DNA from: Lachnospiraceae bacterium UBA3689
Lineage (GTDB): Bacteria > Bacillota > Clostridia > Lachnospirales > Lachnospiraceae
DNA: 64,000 nt
NCBI GenBank assembly: GCA_002371465.1
Contig: DFIU01000006.1
Location: forward strand, 40,172 to 104,171
Direction: 5' to 3'
Shown: positions 9,189 to 17,075 of the stretch, one piece after another
Numbering within the stretch: the first letter of the stretch is position 1
Layout: the number at the start of each line of letters is the position of its first letter
Translations under genes and position numbers: made by a program
The notes under the pieces: generated by a model
Told to the model about the DNA's origin: nothing
Databases searched by the model: none
What the model saw: only the letters and a program-made list of their open reading frames with translations

Positions 9189-10205
9189 TCAGTCTCCGTA
9201 GCCGTCCGGATTCCTGGTCTGCCAGTTCCAGGCGTCGCGGCACATATCTTCAATATTCTTCTCCGCTTTCCAGCCCAGTACCCGTTCCGCCTTGGAAGGA
9301 TCGGAATAGCAGGTCGCGATATCGCCCGGCCTTCTGGGATCGATCACATAGGGAAGGTCCCTGCCGCAGGCCTTGTCGAAAGCCTTGATGATATCAAGAA
9401 CGGAATAACCGACTCCGGTTCCCAGATTGAAAATCTGAACTCCCTTCAGGGTCTCCATTCCCCGGATCGCGGCGACATGACCCTTGGCGAGGTCGACGAC
9501 GTGGATATAGTCGCGGACGCCCGTGCCGTCCGGCGTATCGTAATCATTTCCAAAGACATGGACCTTCTCCAGCTTGCCGGACGCCACCTGGGCGACGTAG
9601 GGCAGCAGGTTGTTGGGGATGCCCTTGGGATCTTCGCCGATGAGGCCGCTCTCATGGGCGCCGATCGGATTGAAATAGCGGAGCAGCATGACATTCCACT
9701 TATGGTCCGCCTTCCAGATATCCGTCAGGATCCGCTCCTGCATCGCCTTGGTCTCACCGTAGGGGTTGGTCGTCGTTCCCAGCGGGCACTCCTCCGTGAT
9801 CGGAATCTGAGCCGGATCGCCGTAGACCGTAGCGGAGGAAGAAAAGACAATGTTGCAGCAGCCGTGCTTGCGCATGACGTCGCAGAGGGTCAGGGTCGAC
9901 TCCAGATTGTTGTGATAGTATTCAATCGGCTTTCTGGTAGATTCGCCGACCGCCTTGTAGCCCGCGAAGTGGATGACCGCATCGATCTTCTCCTGATCAA
10001 AGAGATCGGTCAGGGCGTCGCGGTCCAGCATGTCGATCGGATAGAACTTGGGCCGCTTGCCCGCGATCGTCTCGATCCGGTCTATGACCAGAGCCTTGGA
10101 ATTGTAGAGATTGTCGGCGATGACCACGTCATAGCCTGCCTTGATCAGTTCCACACATGTATGGCTGCCGATGAATCCGGCGCCGCCGGTTACTAAAATC
10201 TGCAT
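9189..10205 (-). CDS. galE: UDP-glucose 4-epimerase
   Basis: The protein has 338 residues, the length of E. coli GalE. It interconverts UDP-galactose and UDP-glucose with tightly bound NAD. The Rossmann motif 'GGAGFIGSH' is at 7-15, and the catalytic serine region 'VFSSSATVYG' and 'YGETK' (Tyr-x3-Lys) follow near 122 and 149. It starts with AGGAGG, 37 nt after galK, and its stop nearly touches the araC start. It completes the Leloir pathway with galK and galT. Confidence 0.97.
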   Translation of the reverse strand: MQILVTGGAGFIGSHTCVELIKAGYDVVIADNLYNSKALVIDRIETIAGKRPKFYPIDMLDRDALTDLFDQEKIDAVIHFAGYKAVGESTRKPIEYYHNNLESTLTLCDVMRKHGCCNIVFSSSATVYGDPAQIPITEECPLGTTTNPYGETKAMQERILTDIWKADHKWNVMLLRYFNPIGAHESGLIGEDPKGIPNNLLPYVAQVASGKLEKVHVFGNDYDTPDGTGVRDYIHVVDLAKGHVAAIRGMETLKGVQIFNLGTGVGYSVLDIIKAFDKACGRDLPYVIDPRRPGDIATCYSDPSKAERVLGWKAEKNIEDMCRDAWNWQTRNPDGYGD

Positions 10206-10242
10206 CTTGTATCCTCCTTTGGTGATTTTGATTTTTAATCTA

Positions 10243-11424
10243 TTAGGCTAGCACCTCATGCGCCCCGTCTCCGATGGAGACCACATAGAAGCTTGCCGTA
10301 AGCCCGGTCTGCTCGGTGTAGTGTTTCCCAACGCTCTCCATGAAGGCGTCAATGGCGTCGTCCCGGACAATGTTGACCGTGCAGCCGCCGAAGCCGCCTC
10401 CCGTCATCCGGGCTCCGATCGTACCGTCAACCTTCCATGCCTCATCCACCAGGACGTCCAGTTCCCGGCAGGAAACTTCAAAGTCGTCACGGAGGGAAAT
10501 GTGGGACTGCCCCATCAGCTGACCGAAGGCTTCGATCCGACCGGCGTTCAGTTCCTGAACCGCCTCGACCGTCCGGGCTTCTTCATAGACCGCATGCTTC
10601 GCCCGCTTTAAGACCACAGGATCCCGGATCACGTCCCTGATCGCTTCAAAGCGCTCCAGGGTCAGCTCGCAAAGGGCCTTGATATCCGCTTTGGTCTTCA
10701 GCATCTCCAGAGCCTCCTCACACTCCCGTCTCCGGTCGTTGTAGGCAGAGTTGGTCAGCTCGTGCGGCTTGTTGGTGTTGACGATGACCAGCTTGGCGTC
10801 GCCCAGGACCACCGGCACATGTTGATAATCGAGCGTCGCGCAGTTGAGGAAAATGGCGCTGTCCTCTTTCCCCATCGCGGACGCGAACTGATCCATGATG
10901 CCGCAGTTCATCCCGACAAATTGATTTTCCGCAAGCTGTCCAAACTGAGCGTTCTGAATCTGGTCGTTATCAAACCCATAGAGCCCCATCAGAACCGTTC
11001 CGGTCAGGACTTCCAGGGACGCGCTGGAGGAAAGACCGGACTTATTTGGGATAGTTCCCGTGACACAGAGGTCAAAACCTGCGTCAGGCTGAAAACCATG
11101 CTTCTGATACGCCCAGACGACACCCTTGGCATAGTTTGCCCAATCGTCCTCCTTTTGATAGACCAGATGATCAAGATCCGCCTCGATCACGCCGGTATCC
11201 GGCAGATTGGTCGAATAGAACCGGATCTTCCGGTCAGTCCGCTTTCTGGCAACGCCATAGGTCCCCAGTGTCAGGGCGCAGGGGAAGACGTGACCGCCGT
11301 TGTAATCGATGTGTTCCCCGATCAGATTGACACGGCCCGGCGCGAAGAAGAGTCTCATCTCCCCTTCCCCGAACAGCTTTGCAAATGTTTCCTTCAGATT
11401 GACAATTACCGTTTCGTCTTTCAT
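10243..11424 (-). CDS. galK: Galactokinase
   Basis: The protein has 393 residues of the GHMP kinase family and phosphorylates galactose to galactose-1-phosphate. The galactokinase signature 'GRVNLIGEHIDYNGG' is near 30-44, the ATP-binding motif 'GLSSSASLEV' near 132-141, and the GHMP motif 3 'ARMTGGGFGGC' near 340. A GAGGGAG ribosome site precedes the ATG. The gene is separated from galT by a 251-nt spacer made largely of 13-bp repeats, so galK may depend on readthrough or on its own promoter. Confidence 0.97.
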   Translation of the reverse strand: MKDETVIVNLKETFAKLFGEGEMRLFFAPGRVNLIGEHIDYNGGHVFPCALTLGTYGVARKRTDRKIRFYSTNLPDTGVIEADLDHLVYQKEDDWANYAKGVVWAYQKHGFQPDAGFDLCVTGTIPNKSGLSSSASLEVLTGTVLMGLYGFDNDQIQNAQFGQLAENQFVGMNCGIMDQFASAMGKEDSAIFLNCATLDYQHVPVVLGDAKLVIVNTNKPHELTNSAYNDRRRECEEALEMLKTKADIKALCELTLERFEAIRDVIRDPVVLKRAKHAVYEEARTVEAVQELNAGRIEAFGQLMGQSHISLRDDFEVSCRELDVLVDEAWKVDGTIGARMTGGGFGGCTVNIVRDDAIDAFMESVGKHYTEQTGLTASFYVVSIGDGAHEVLA

Positions 11425-11522
11425 GTGTCACTCCCTCTTTACTGAAATCCCGACTTATTGATATGTCGACTGTCTCTTTTCAATTGAAGCCTTAGATTCT
11501 CTTAGCGCTCAATCCTCTATAC

Positions 11523-11691
11523 CTAAATTCCCCTGCTAAAACCTCTTGCTATATCTCTCTGCTAAAACTTCCCACTAAAGCTACTTATTAAAGCTTCTTG
11601 TTGAGGCTACTTGCTAAAGCTACTTAATGAACCTTCTTACTTAGGCTCCCCACTTAGGTGCCCTACTAAAGTTCCTTACTTGACCTGCTTA
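11523..11691 (-). repeat. 13-bp tandem repeat, 13 units, no indels
   Basis: Thirteen consecutive 13-bp units fill the galT-galK spacer. The best conserved are CTAAAGCTACTTA (11575-11587 and again 11614-11626), TTAAAGCTTCTTG (11588-11600) and CTAAAGTTCCTTA (11666-11678). Phase is kept exactly through 169 bp although units differ at several positions. The last unit is coding: it overlaps the galT stop (11676-11678) and the preceding four codons. There are no spacers, so it is not a CRISPR array. Confidence 0.85.
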
Positions 11692-13229
11692 AGGAAGCGG
11701 TGGAACTGCTCCCTGCCTGCCTTAGTATCTTTGTAGACGCCTGCATTTTCCAGAACCATGGAAAACGCGATCCCGATCTCATCCTTTAAGATCTGATCGA
11801 CATTAGTTTCATCAATGACCGGATATTTCTTAACAATCTCGTCCGCCCAGTCCGCATGGGCTGCGATCGCCTGATTTTCCCGGATATTCTCGCCGCCAAG
11901 TAAAGCTTTTTTCAGCAGATCCATCTCTCCCAGCAGCCGTGCCGGCAGAACCGCCAGCCCCATCACTTCAATGAGACCGATATTTTCTTTCTTGATATGG
12001 TGCAGCTCCTGATGGGGATGGAAAATGCCCAGCGGATACTCCTTCGTTGTCCGGTTGTTGCGAAGGACCAGATCCAGCTCATAGTCCTCTCCCCGCATCC
12101 GGGCAATCGGTGTGATCGTGTTGTGGGGCGTCCCATCCGTCTCGGCTAAAATATCCGCGGTCTCATCGGAATACCCTCTCCAGGACTTCAAAATCCGATC
12201 CGCAAGTTCAATGATCCGTTCCGGATCCCTGCCGTCCAGGCGGATGACCGACATGGGCCAGTTCACGATGCCGGCTTTCACATCCTCAAAACCGGCAAGG
12301 GAAACCCTTTCCCGCAGGTCTGCCTTAGCCATCGCGAAGGTGTAGCAGCCGCCCTGAAAATGCTCGTGCGTCAGGATTGATCCGCCGACGATGGGAAGAT
12401 CCGCATTCGATCCGATGGTGTAGTGGGGGAATTTTTCAAGAAATTCCATCAGCCGGACAAAGGTCATCCGGTCGATCTTCATCGGGACATGTTGTCCCGA
12501 AAGGACGATACAGTGTTCATTATAGTACACATAGGGAGAATACTGCATGTACCATTTTTCTCCGCCCAGGGTCAGGGGCAGCTGACGGATCGTCTGCCGC
12601 GCCGGATGATCAAGGCGCCCCGCGTATCCCTCATTTTCGTGGCAGAGCAGGTTGTTGGGATAATGTTCCTGCTTTTTTTGAAGCGCCGCCGCGATCGCCT
12701 TGGGGTCCTTCTCCGGTTTCGATAAATTGATGGTGATGTCGAGATCCCCGTACTTGGTCGGCGCGATCCACTTCCGGTCTTTCTTGATCCGATAGCGGCG
12801 AATGTAATCCGAATCACAGCTGAGCCGATAAAAATAATCCGTCGCCTTCTTCGGATCCTCCTGATAAAGATCCCGGAAAGTTTTCAAAAATTCTCCCGGC
12901 CTGGGGGTCACCGTTCCCATGATGCGGGTGTCAAAGAGGTCCCGGCTTGCGATACCGCTTTCGATCACACCCCTGTCTTCCGCATCGTCAAGAAGATAGG
13001 AAAGAATCTCCTCTAAGGCCGATCCCGCCTGATCCGCTTCCATCGGATCCTGCCTGCTCGCCGCTTCCGCCGTTTCATCGGTCGAAAAACGATAGTCCGG
13101 TTCAACTTTCAGGACATCAAAGATACTGTTAGCCGCATAAGCCGCCTCTTCCGGCACAATCAGATCATTTCTGATCGCGTAGGTGACCAGCGCTTTGACT
13201 GCCTCTTCCACATTTTTAAACTCTGCCAT
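11676..13229 (-). CDS. galT: UDP-glucose-hexose-1-phosphate uridylyltransferase (Bacillota GalT type)
   Basis: The protein has 517 residues, typical of the long GalT form of Bacillota rather than the roughly 350-residue E. coli form. It transfers UMP from UDP-glucose to galactose-1-phosphate. The family motif 'GGSILTHEHFQGG' (near 283-295) carries the histidine region used for the uridylyl intermediate. I chose the ATG at 13229 (GAGAGG upstream, protein begins MAEFKNVEEA) rather than the TTG at 13244. It is the first gene of the locus, and a hairpin with six-base arms (13249-13254 and 13268-13273) lies in its leader. Confidence 0.95.
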   Translation of the reverse strand: MAEFKNVEEAVKALVTYAIRNDLIVPEEAAYAANSIFDVLKVEPDYRFSTDETAEAASRQDPMEADQAGSALEEILSYLLDDAEDRGVIESGIASRDLFDTRIMGTVTPRPGEFLKTFRDLYQEDPKKATDYFYRLSCDSDYIRRYRIKKDRKWIAPTKYGDLDITINLSKPEKDPKAIAAALQKKQEHYPNNLLCHENEGYAGRLDHPARQTIRQLPLTLGGEKWYMQYSPYVYYNEHCIVLSGQHVPMKIDRMTFVRLMEFLEKFPHYTIGSNADLPIVGGSILTHEHFQGGCYTFAMAKADLRERVSLAGFEDVKAGIVNWPMSVIRLDGRDPERIIELADRILKSWRGYSDETADILAETDGTPHNTITPIARMRGEDYELDLVLRNNRTTKEYPLGIFHPHQELHHIKKENIGLIEVMGLAVLPARLLGEMDLLKKALLGGENIRENQAIAAHADWADEIVKKYPVIDETNVDQILKDEIGIAFSMVLENAGVYKDTKAGREQFHRFLKQVK

Positions 13230-13396
13230 GTTATCCTCTCCCAAAGACAGGCGGTTTTACTTAATTTCCGCCTTCTTTTTTCTGTCCCTATCTTCGCTTA
13301 AAGGAGATATTTTCACAATGGAAAAATCGACAGGACGGCATGGATATTTGTTGCATCAAGCCGAATATGCCACTATGATAAATGAAGGAGGAAGTT

Positions 13397-14278
13397 ATGG
13401 AAGATACATTTAAACTCAGCAATAAGGTTCAGCATCTGTCCGCGATCTCGCTCTCTGTCCACAACGTCGGCAGGCAGAAATGTACGCCCGGCTACTCCTG
13501 GGGACCGGGCATCCGCGACCACTACCTGATCCACTATATCAGTTCCGGCAGCGGCACCTACCGGACGGGGGGTAAAACTTACGTCCTCCACGCAGGGGAC
13601 GCCTTTCTCGCCTATCCCGATACCGAGATCTGCTATCAGGCTTCCGAAGAGGATCCCTGGACCTATGAGTGGGTCGGTTTCTCCGGATCCGATGCCGCCC
13701 CCATGATCAGCAGCACGGATTTTTCCCGGACCGTCCCCGTCGTCCATAGCATCATCTGCGGCGACGCCCTCCGCCACCAGCTAAGCCGGATCAACGCTGC
13801 CTTCGGCAATACCTTTCAAAATGCCGTTCAGATGACCGGCGAACTCTACCTGCTCTTCTCCATCCTGATCCGTTACGCTACCCTGACGCCGTCCGAAAAA
13901 TCTTCCGACACGGAAAATGTCAATCAGGCGGTCACCTACATCGCTTCCCGCTATTCCTACGCCATCACGGTTGAGGATATCGCCGCCTTCGTCGGCGTCA
14001 GCCGCAGCACTCTCTTCCGTCAGTTCCGCAGGGTCAAGCAGCTCTCTCCCAAGGAATATCTGGACCGTTACCGCAACCGCCGCGCCATCCAGCTCCTGAA
14101 ACAGACCGACCTGCCGGTCACCTCCGTCGCAGCCTCGGTCGGCTACGAGGATCCCCTCTACTTTTCCCGCGTCTTTAAAAAGCTGATGGGGATCTCCCCC
14201 TCTCAATTCAGGGCAAAAAGCCGTGATGGAGAAGAAATAGCACACAGGCAGGGTAAAAGCATTGAAGAAAAACCATAA
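13397..14278 (+). CDS. AraC-family regulator, divergent from galT
   Basis: The protein has 293 residues: an AraC-type sugar-binding cupin ('RDHYLIHYISSGSGTYRTGGKTY' region, about 34-56, then 'GDAFLAYPDTEICYQAS') and paired helix-turn-helix motifs ('ITVEDIAAFVGVSRSTLFRQF' and 'VTSVAASVGYEDPLYFSRVFKK'). The second ATG (13397) has GGAGG seven bases upstream and is preferred over 13382. It is transcribed away from galT across a 167-nt gap, the classical position for a local activator. The window therefore has two AraC proteins for one gal/lac locus. The sensed sugar is not known. Confidence 0.93.
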   Translation: MEDTFKLSNKVQHLSAISLSVHNVGRQKCTPGYSWGPGIRDHYLIHYISSGSGTYRTGGKTYVLHAGDAFLAYPDTEICYQASEEDPWTYEWVGFSGSDAAPMISSTDFSRTVPVVHSIICGDALRHQLSRINAAFGNTFQNAVQMTGELYLLFSILIRYATLTPSEKSSDTENVNQAVTYIASRYSYAITVEDIAAFVGVSRSTLFRQFRRVKQLSPKEYLDRYRNRRAIQLLKQTDLPVTSVAASVGYEDPLYFSRVFKKLMGISPSQFRAKSRDGEEIAHRQGKSIEEKP

Positions 14279-14301
14279 AGAAAATGACTGGATTACCAAT
14301 T

Positions 14302-14343
14302 GAAAAAGTGCAGCTATCGAAGAAAATCTCCGACAACTGCACT
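14302..14343 (-). terminator. Intrinsic terminator after bioY
   Basis: An inverted repeat with 13-nt arms (14307-14319 and 14331-14343, AGTGCAG/CTGCACT at the base) and an 11-nt loop is followed on the minus strand by five T residues. It lies 27 nt beyond the bioY stop. Confidence 0.7.
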
Positions 14344-14369
14344 ACCTTGAAGTTCTATAGACCAAGTTC

Positions 14370-14933
14370 TCACCCTAATAATTTAAGCTCTCTGCCGACA
14401 AGCCCCGCTCTTTGAAGAGCGCCGAAGAGGATCGGTCCGACCAGGGCACAGATGACAATCTTTACAAAATCAAGCAGAGCGAAGGGGATCACGCCCACTG
14501 CCAGCGCAGCCCCAAAGGTCATGTGGGCGGAATAGGCAAGATAAGCCGTTCCCAGCGCATAGAGAACCAGGGTCGCCAGGACCATGGCGAGCACGTTTCG
14601 GACATAACTTTTCCGGTTCCGCTCAATGACCGCGCCGGCAATCAGCGCCATAGGAATGAAACCGATGATATAGCCGCCAGTCGGTCCGAACAGCTTGGCA
14701 GGTCCGCCCGTGAATCCGGAGAAAACCGGCAGCCCCACAAGTCCCAGCAGGATGTAGAGAAGGAGGCTGATGGTTCCCCTCTTCATGCCCAGCACATAGA
14801 GGGTCAGCAGGGCGGCAAAGTTGGTCAGGGAGATCGGCACCGGTCCGATCGGGAGCGACAGCGGTCCTAGCACGCAAATCACAGCCGTCATGACGGCAAT
14901 CAGTACCATATCCTTAATTTTAAAATCTGACAT
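14370..14933 (-). CDS. bioY: Biotin ECF transporter S component BioY
   Basis: The protein has 187 residues with six membrane segments and BioY signatures 'VCVLGPLSLPIGPVPISLTN' region (21-40) and 'FGPTGGYIIGF' near 78-88. BioY binds biotin and works alone or with the shared EcfAAT module, which is not in this window. The ATG at 14933 has AAGGGA upstream; the longer frame to 14978 has no ribosome site. A near-consensus BirA operator lies 74 nt upstream, so expression should be repressed when biotin is plentiful. Confidence 0.95.
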   Translation of the reverse strand: MSDFKIKDMVLIAVMTAVICVLGPLSLPIGPVPISLTNFAALLTLYVLGMKRGTISLLLYILLGLVGLPVFSGFTGGPAKLFGPTGGYIIGFIPMALIAGAVIERNRKSYVRNVLAMVLATLVLYALGTAYLAYSAHMTFGAALAVGVIPFALLDFVKIVICALVGPILFGALQRAGLVGRELKLLG

Positions 14934-15006
14934 TATTTTAAATCCCTTCCGGTTTATTTGCCGAAGCAAGCGCTTCAACGCCCCAGTATAAGGATCTGCG
15001 GGCCGG

Positions 15007-15040
15007 TTGTCAACCTTTTATATTTTATTTTGGTTGACAA
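15007..15040 (-). promoter_or_regulatory. BirA operator upstream of bioY
   Basis: A perfect 9-bp inverted repeat, TTGTCAACC (15007-15015) and GGTTGACAA (15032-15040), is separated by a 16-nt AT-rich spacer. This matches the known BirA box layout of Gram-positive bacteria (TTGTTAACC, 14-16 nt, GGTTAACAA). Confidence 0.9.
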
Positions 15041-15056
15041 TCAGAGTTAACAAAAT

Positions 15057-15374
15057 CTACATGCCTCTTATGATACTTAGATAATCCTGTCTTTGGTCTA
15101 CAACGGCATATACAACAACCTGCTTCTTATTTTCATCAACCTTATAGAACACAAGATCTTTTTCCAAAATAAGAACCAGATATCCTTGCCGCCTTAGCAC
15201 ATTATATCTTGGTTCTACACCAAGGTATGGATCATCCCCCAGATTCATAATCGCTTCTTCAAGATCATCCAATTTTTCCAATGCCACATCGGTCCCAAAA
15301 TTTTCCGCAATATAAAGAACAATTTTCCGGATTAAGGAATCTGCCGTGTCCGTTCGGATAACCTGGTACTTCAA
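15057..15374 (-). CDS. RelE/ParE-type toxin
   Basis: The protein has 105 residues with the RelE/ParE fold pattern: an N-terminal helix pair ('ADSLIRKIVLYIAENFG'), a central 'LEEAIMNL', and the C-terminal strands 'RRQGYLVLILEKDLVFYKVDENKKQVVVYAVVDQRQDY' region (66-103). Family members cleave ribosome-bound mRNA or poison gyrase; which applies here is open. Its start overlaps the antitoxin stop by 4 nt. The pair is AT-richer than the surrounding biotin genes, suggesting transfer. Confidence 0.88.
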   Translation of the reverse strand: MKYQVIRTDTADSLIRKIVLYIAENFGTDVALEKLDDLEEAIMNLGDDPYLGVEPRYNVLRRQGYLVLILEKDLVFYKVDENKKQVVVYAVVDQRQDYLSIIRGM

Positions 15375-15655
15375 GCCTTATCCTCCTTAAGCAGACTCCT
15401 TAAGTCATCAAACGTATCCTTCATAGGGGCAACTCTTCCATATTTAACATCTTCATCCGCTTCTGCAAGAATCTCCAAAAGCTCAATCCTTGCTTTCATT
15501 CTTTTATATTCTTCGTATGCAATTGAAACGGTATCGCCTCTTCCATTTACCGTAATAATAACTGCCTCATGATCCTCACGGCATTGTTTGGAAATCTCAT
15601 TGTAATGATTCCGTAAATCCGCAGATGGTCTGATGGCTTCCTGCTGTGCAAACAT
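15371..15655 (-). CDS. Phd/YefM-type antitoxin
   Basis: The protein has 94 residues with the Phd/YefM N-terminal DNA-binding fold ('RPSADLRNHYNEISKQCRE', then 'VIITVNGRGDTVSIAYEEYKRM' region at about 32-53) and an acidic C-terminus that should wrap the toxin. The ATG at 15655 has GGGAGG eight bases upstream; the frame upstream of it lacks a ribosome site. It is followed by the RelE-like gene with a 4-nt overlap. A palindrome over its promoter (15676-15708) fits autorepression. Confidence 0.9.
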   Translation of the reverse strand: MFAQQEAIRPSADLRNHYNEISKQCREDHEAVIITVNGRGDTVSIAYEEYKRMKARIELLEILAEADEDVKYGRVAPMKDTFDDLRSLLKEDKA

Positions 15656-15675
15656 GCTGATCACCTCCCGCTTTG

Positions 15676-15714
15676 ATATAGACACATTATATCGTCATTT
15701 GTCTATATTAACAA
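15676..15714 (-). promoter_or_regulatory. Toxin-antitoxin promoter with operator palindrome
   Basis: Minus-strand -35 TTGTTA (15709-15714), a 17-nt spacer and -10 TATAAT (15686-15691). A 9-bp inverted repeat ATATAGACA/TGTCTATAT (15676-15684 and 15700-15708) covers the -10 region, as expected for autorepression by the antitoxin. Confidence 0.75.
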
Positions 15715-15735
15715 TATTTTCATCATATGAGCCGT

Positions 15736-15768
15736 AATGTCACCTTGATACCCTGTTCAGGTTGACAA
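15736..15768 (-). promoter_or_regulatory. Decayed BirA operator or half-site
   Basis: GGTTGACAA at 15760-15768 is identical to the right arm of the bioY operator. The expected left arm is only partly kept (ATGTCACC at 15737-15744). It lies between the BirA-like gene and the toxin-antitoxin pair, so BirA boxes flank the pair on both sides. Confidence 0.5.
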
Positions 15769-15801
15769 TGATGTTTTATGAATTTCAAGTCCCACTTACT
15801 T

Positions 15802-16623
15802 TCACTCATACAGCCGGGCATACTCACGCTCCACTTGCTCGGTATCTCCATACTTCTCACCCAGAAACTCGTTGATCACCTCTGCCGCCAGTTGGTTCCG
15901 GCTCGCACCCGCTTGACCAGTCGGATAGAGGGAAGTCGTAGTATTTTGCAGGTCTTTCGGAAAATCTTCCGCCTTCTCACAAAAATGGATCCCGACTCCG
16001 ACCACAATCCAGGAAATGTCCCGTGTCTCAAAGTTCGTGACCGTTTCATTGAGAATCCCCGCGACTTTTTTATCTCCCAGGCAAATATCGTTGATGCCGC
16101 GAATTCTCACCTCAAGCCCCGTCACCGTTTCAATCGCCCTTGCAACGCCAACCGCGGAAGTCCTGGAAAAATCTTCCAAATCCGTCCTCCGCAAGTTCCC
16201 GGGTCGCAAAATAAGGCTCATGTAAATCCCGCCGGCAGGCGAAAAGAACTGCCCAAAATGGTGGGCATTTCCAGCCGTCTGCCGCTCCGCAATCAGAACC
16301 GTGCCGTGCGGCGCGCCCTTTAGCGCCATTTCCTTGGCGGTCTCATTGGTCGATTCGATCGAATCAAACACGGTAATTTGGGGATCAAGCCCGGGATCCA
16401 GATAAGTCTCGATTTCCCGCCGAGCCATCCGGCTCTCCCCTTCAAGGAGACAATAGCCGCGGTTAGTCACCGCTTCGATCCGGTAACCTTCCTTTCGAAG
16501 TCCGTTGATCGCCTTCCAGACCGCGTTTCTGGAAAGCCCCAGTTCCTCGGCAATCGCTTCCCCCGACTCAAACTCTCCGATTCTGTTTTTCAAATGCGCA
16601 AGCACTTTCTCTCTCGAAGTCAT
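15802..16623 (-). CDS. BirA-like protein with degenerate biotin-ligase site
   Basis: The protein has 273 residues: a winged helix ('GEAIAEELGLSRNAVWKAIN', 21-40) and a biotin-ligase-like domain. Several active-site features are altered. The biotinyl-AMP loop normally reading GRGRRGR is GNAHHFGQ (118-125), the KWPND-type motif is RGIND (175-179), and the usual GINVN is GIHFC. The C-terminal SH3-like domain of BirA (about 50 residues) is absent, since the protein ends soon after 'EREYARLY'. The lysine of 'DKKVAGIL' remains. I infer a repressor that may bind biotin or biotinyl-AMP, probably with little or no ligase activity. The ATG at 16623 is preferred over the longer frame. Confidence 0.8.
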   Translation of the reverse strand: MTSREKVLAHLKNRIGEFESGEAIAEELGLSRNAVWKAINGLRKEGYRIEAVTNRGYCLLEGESRMARREIETYLDPGLDPQITVFDSIESTNETAKEMALKGAPHGTVLIAERQTAGNAHHFGQFFSPAGGIYMSLILRPGNLRRTDLEDFSRTSAVGVARAIETVTGLEVRIRGINDICLGDKKVAGILNETVTNFETRDISWIVVGVGIHFCEKAEDFPKDLQNTTTSLYPTGQAGASRNQLAAEVINEFLGEKYGDTEQVEREYARLYE

Positions 16624-16699
16624 AATTCCATACCCATACACCGGAATTCATCGCCATCAGAAGTTCTGCAGTCATACCGGCATCGTTCCTGCTCCTTTA

Positions 16700-17008
16700 T
16701 TACAAATCATCATCTTCATCAGTGCCAAGCCCGTAATTGAGAAGTTCGTTGTATCGGGCATTGGCTTCTTCAGCCCTTTTCTTGGCGATCCACCGATCCC
16801 GGTCACTCATGATGGCAAGCATTTCATCCGCGATTTCCTCTGCGGACCGCGGCTTTGCGGAATGAAGATAAGCCGTCATCCGCCGCATTGTTTTTTCAGA
16901 ACCGAGATTTTTCGCTATGGCTTTGCCGAATTCCTCGGGATAGCCCATCCGGGCAACGGTTCCGATCAGCTCTCTGTAGGCTTCTTTCCAGGATTCCGGT
17001 GCACTCAT
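16700..17008 (-). CDS. Hypothetical protein next to R-M remnant
   Basis: The protein has 102 residues and is helical and charged, with 'WKEAYRELIGTVARMGYPEEFG' region near 7-28 and an acidic C-terminus ('GTDEDDDL'). The ATG at 17008 has GGAGG five bases upstream; the longer frame to 17092 would overlap the upstream remnant. I do not recognise a characterised family. It directly follows the broken methyltransferase gene on the same strand, so it may have been co-transferred with that module. Confidence 0.7.
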   Translation of the reverse strand: MSAPESWKEAYRELIGTVARMGYPEEFGKAIAKNLGSEKTMRRMTAYLHSAKPRSAEEIADEMLAIMSDRDRWIAKKRAEEANARYNELLNYGLGTDEDDDL

Positions 17009-17075
17009 ATGATCCTCCCTCTCCATTGTATGTTCAATATTCCGCACATCAATGTCATCCTGAATACAGAACACC

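Noticed and set aside
8345..10196. Two long plus-strand open frames opposite araC and galE
   Set aside because: Both are shadows of clear genes; high GC at third codon positions suppresses stops on the other strand.
11523..11691. Possible CRISPR array in the galT-galK spacer
   Set aside because: Units are only 13 bp, diverged and directly adjacent, with no spacers and no cas genes nearby.
13249..13273. Terminator in the galT leader
   Set aside because: The hairpin is followed by T residues only on the strand away from galT, where no gene ends.
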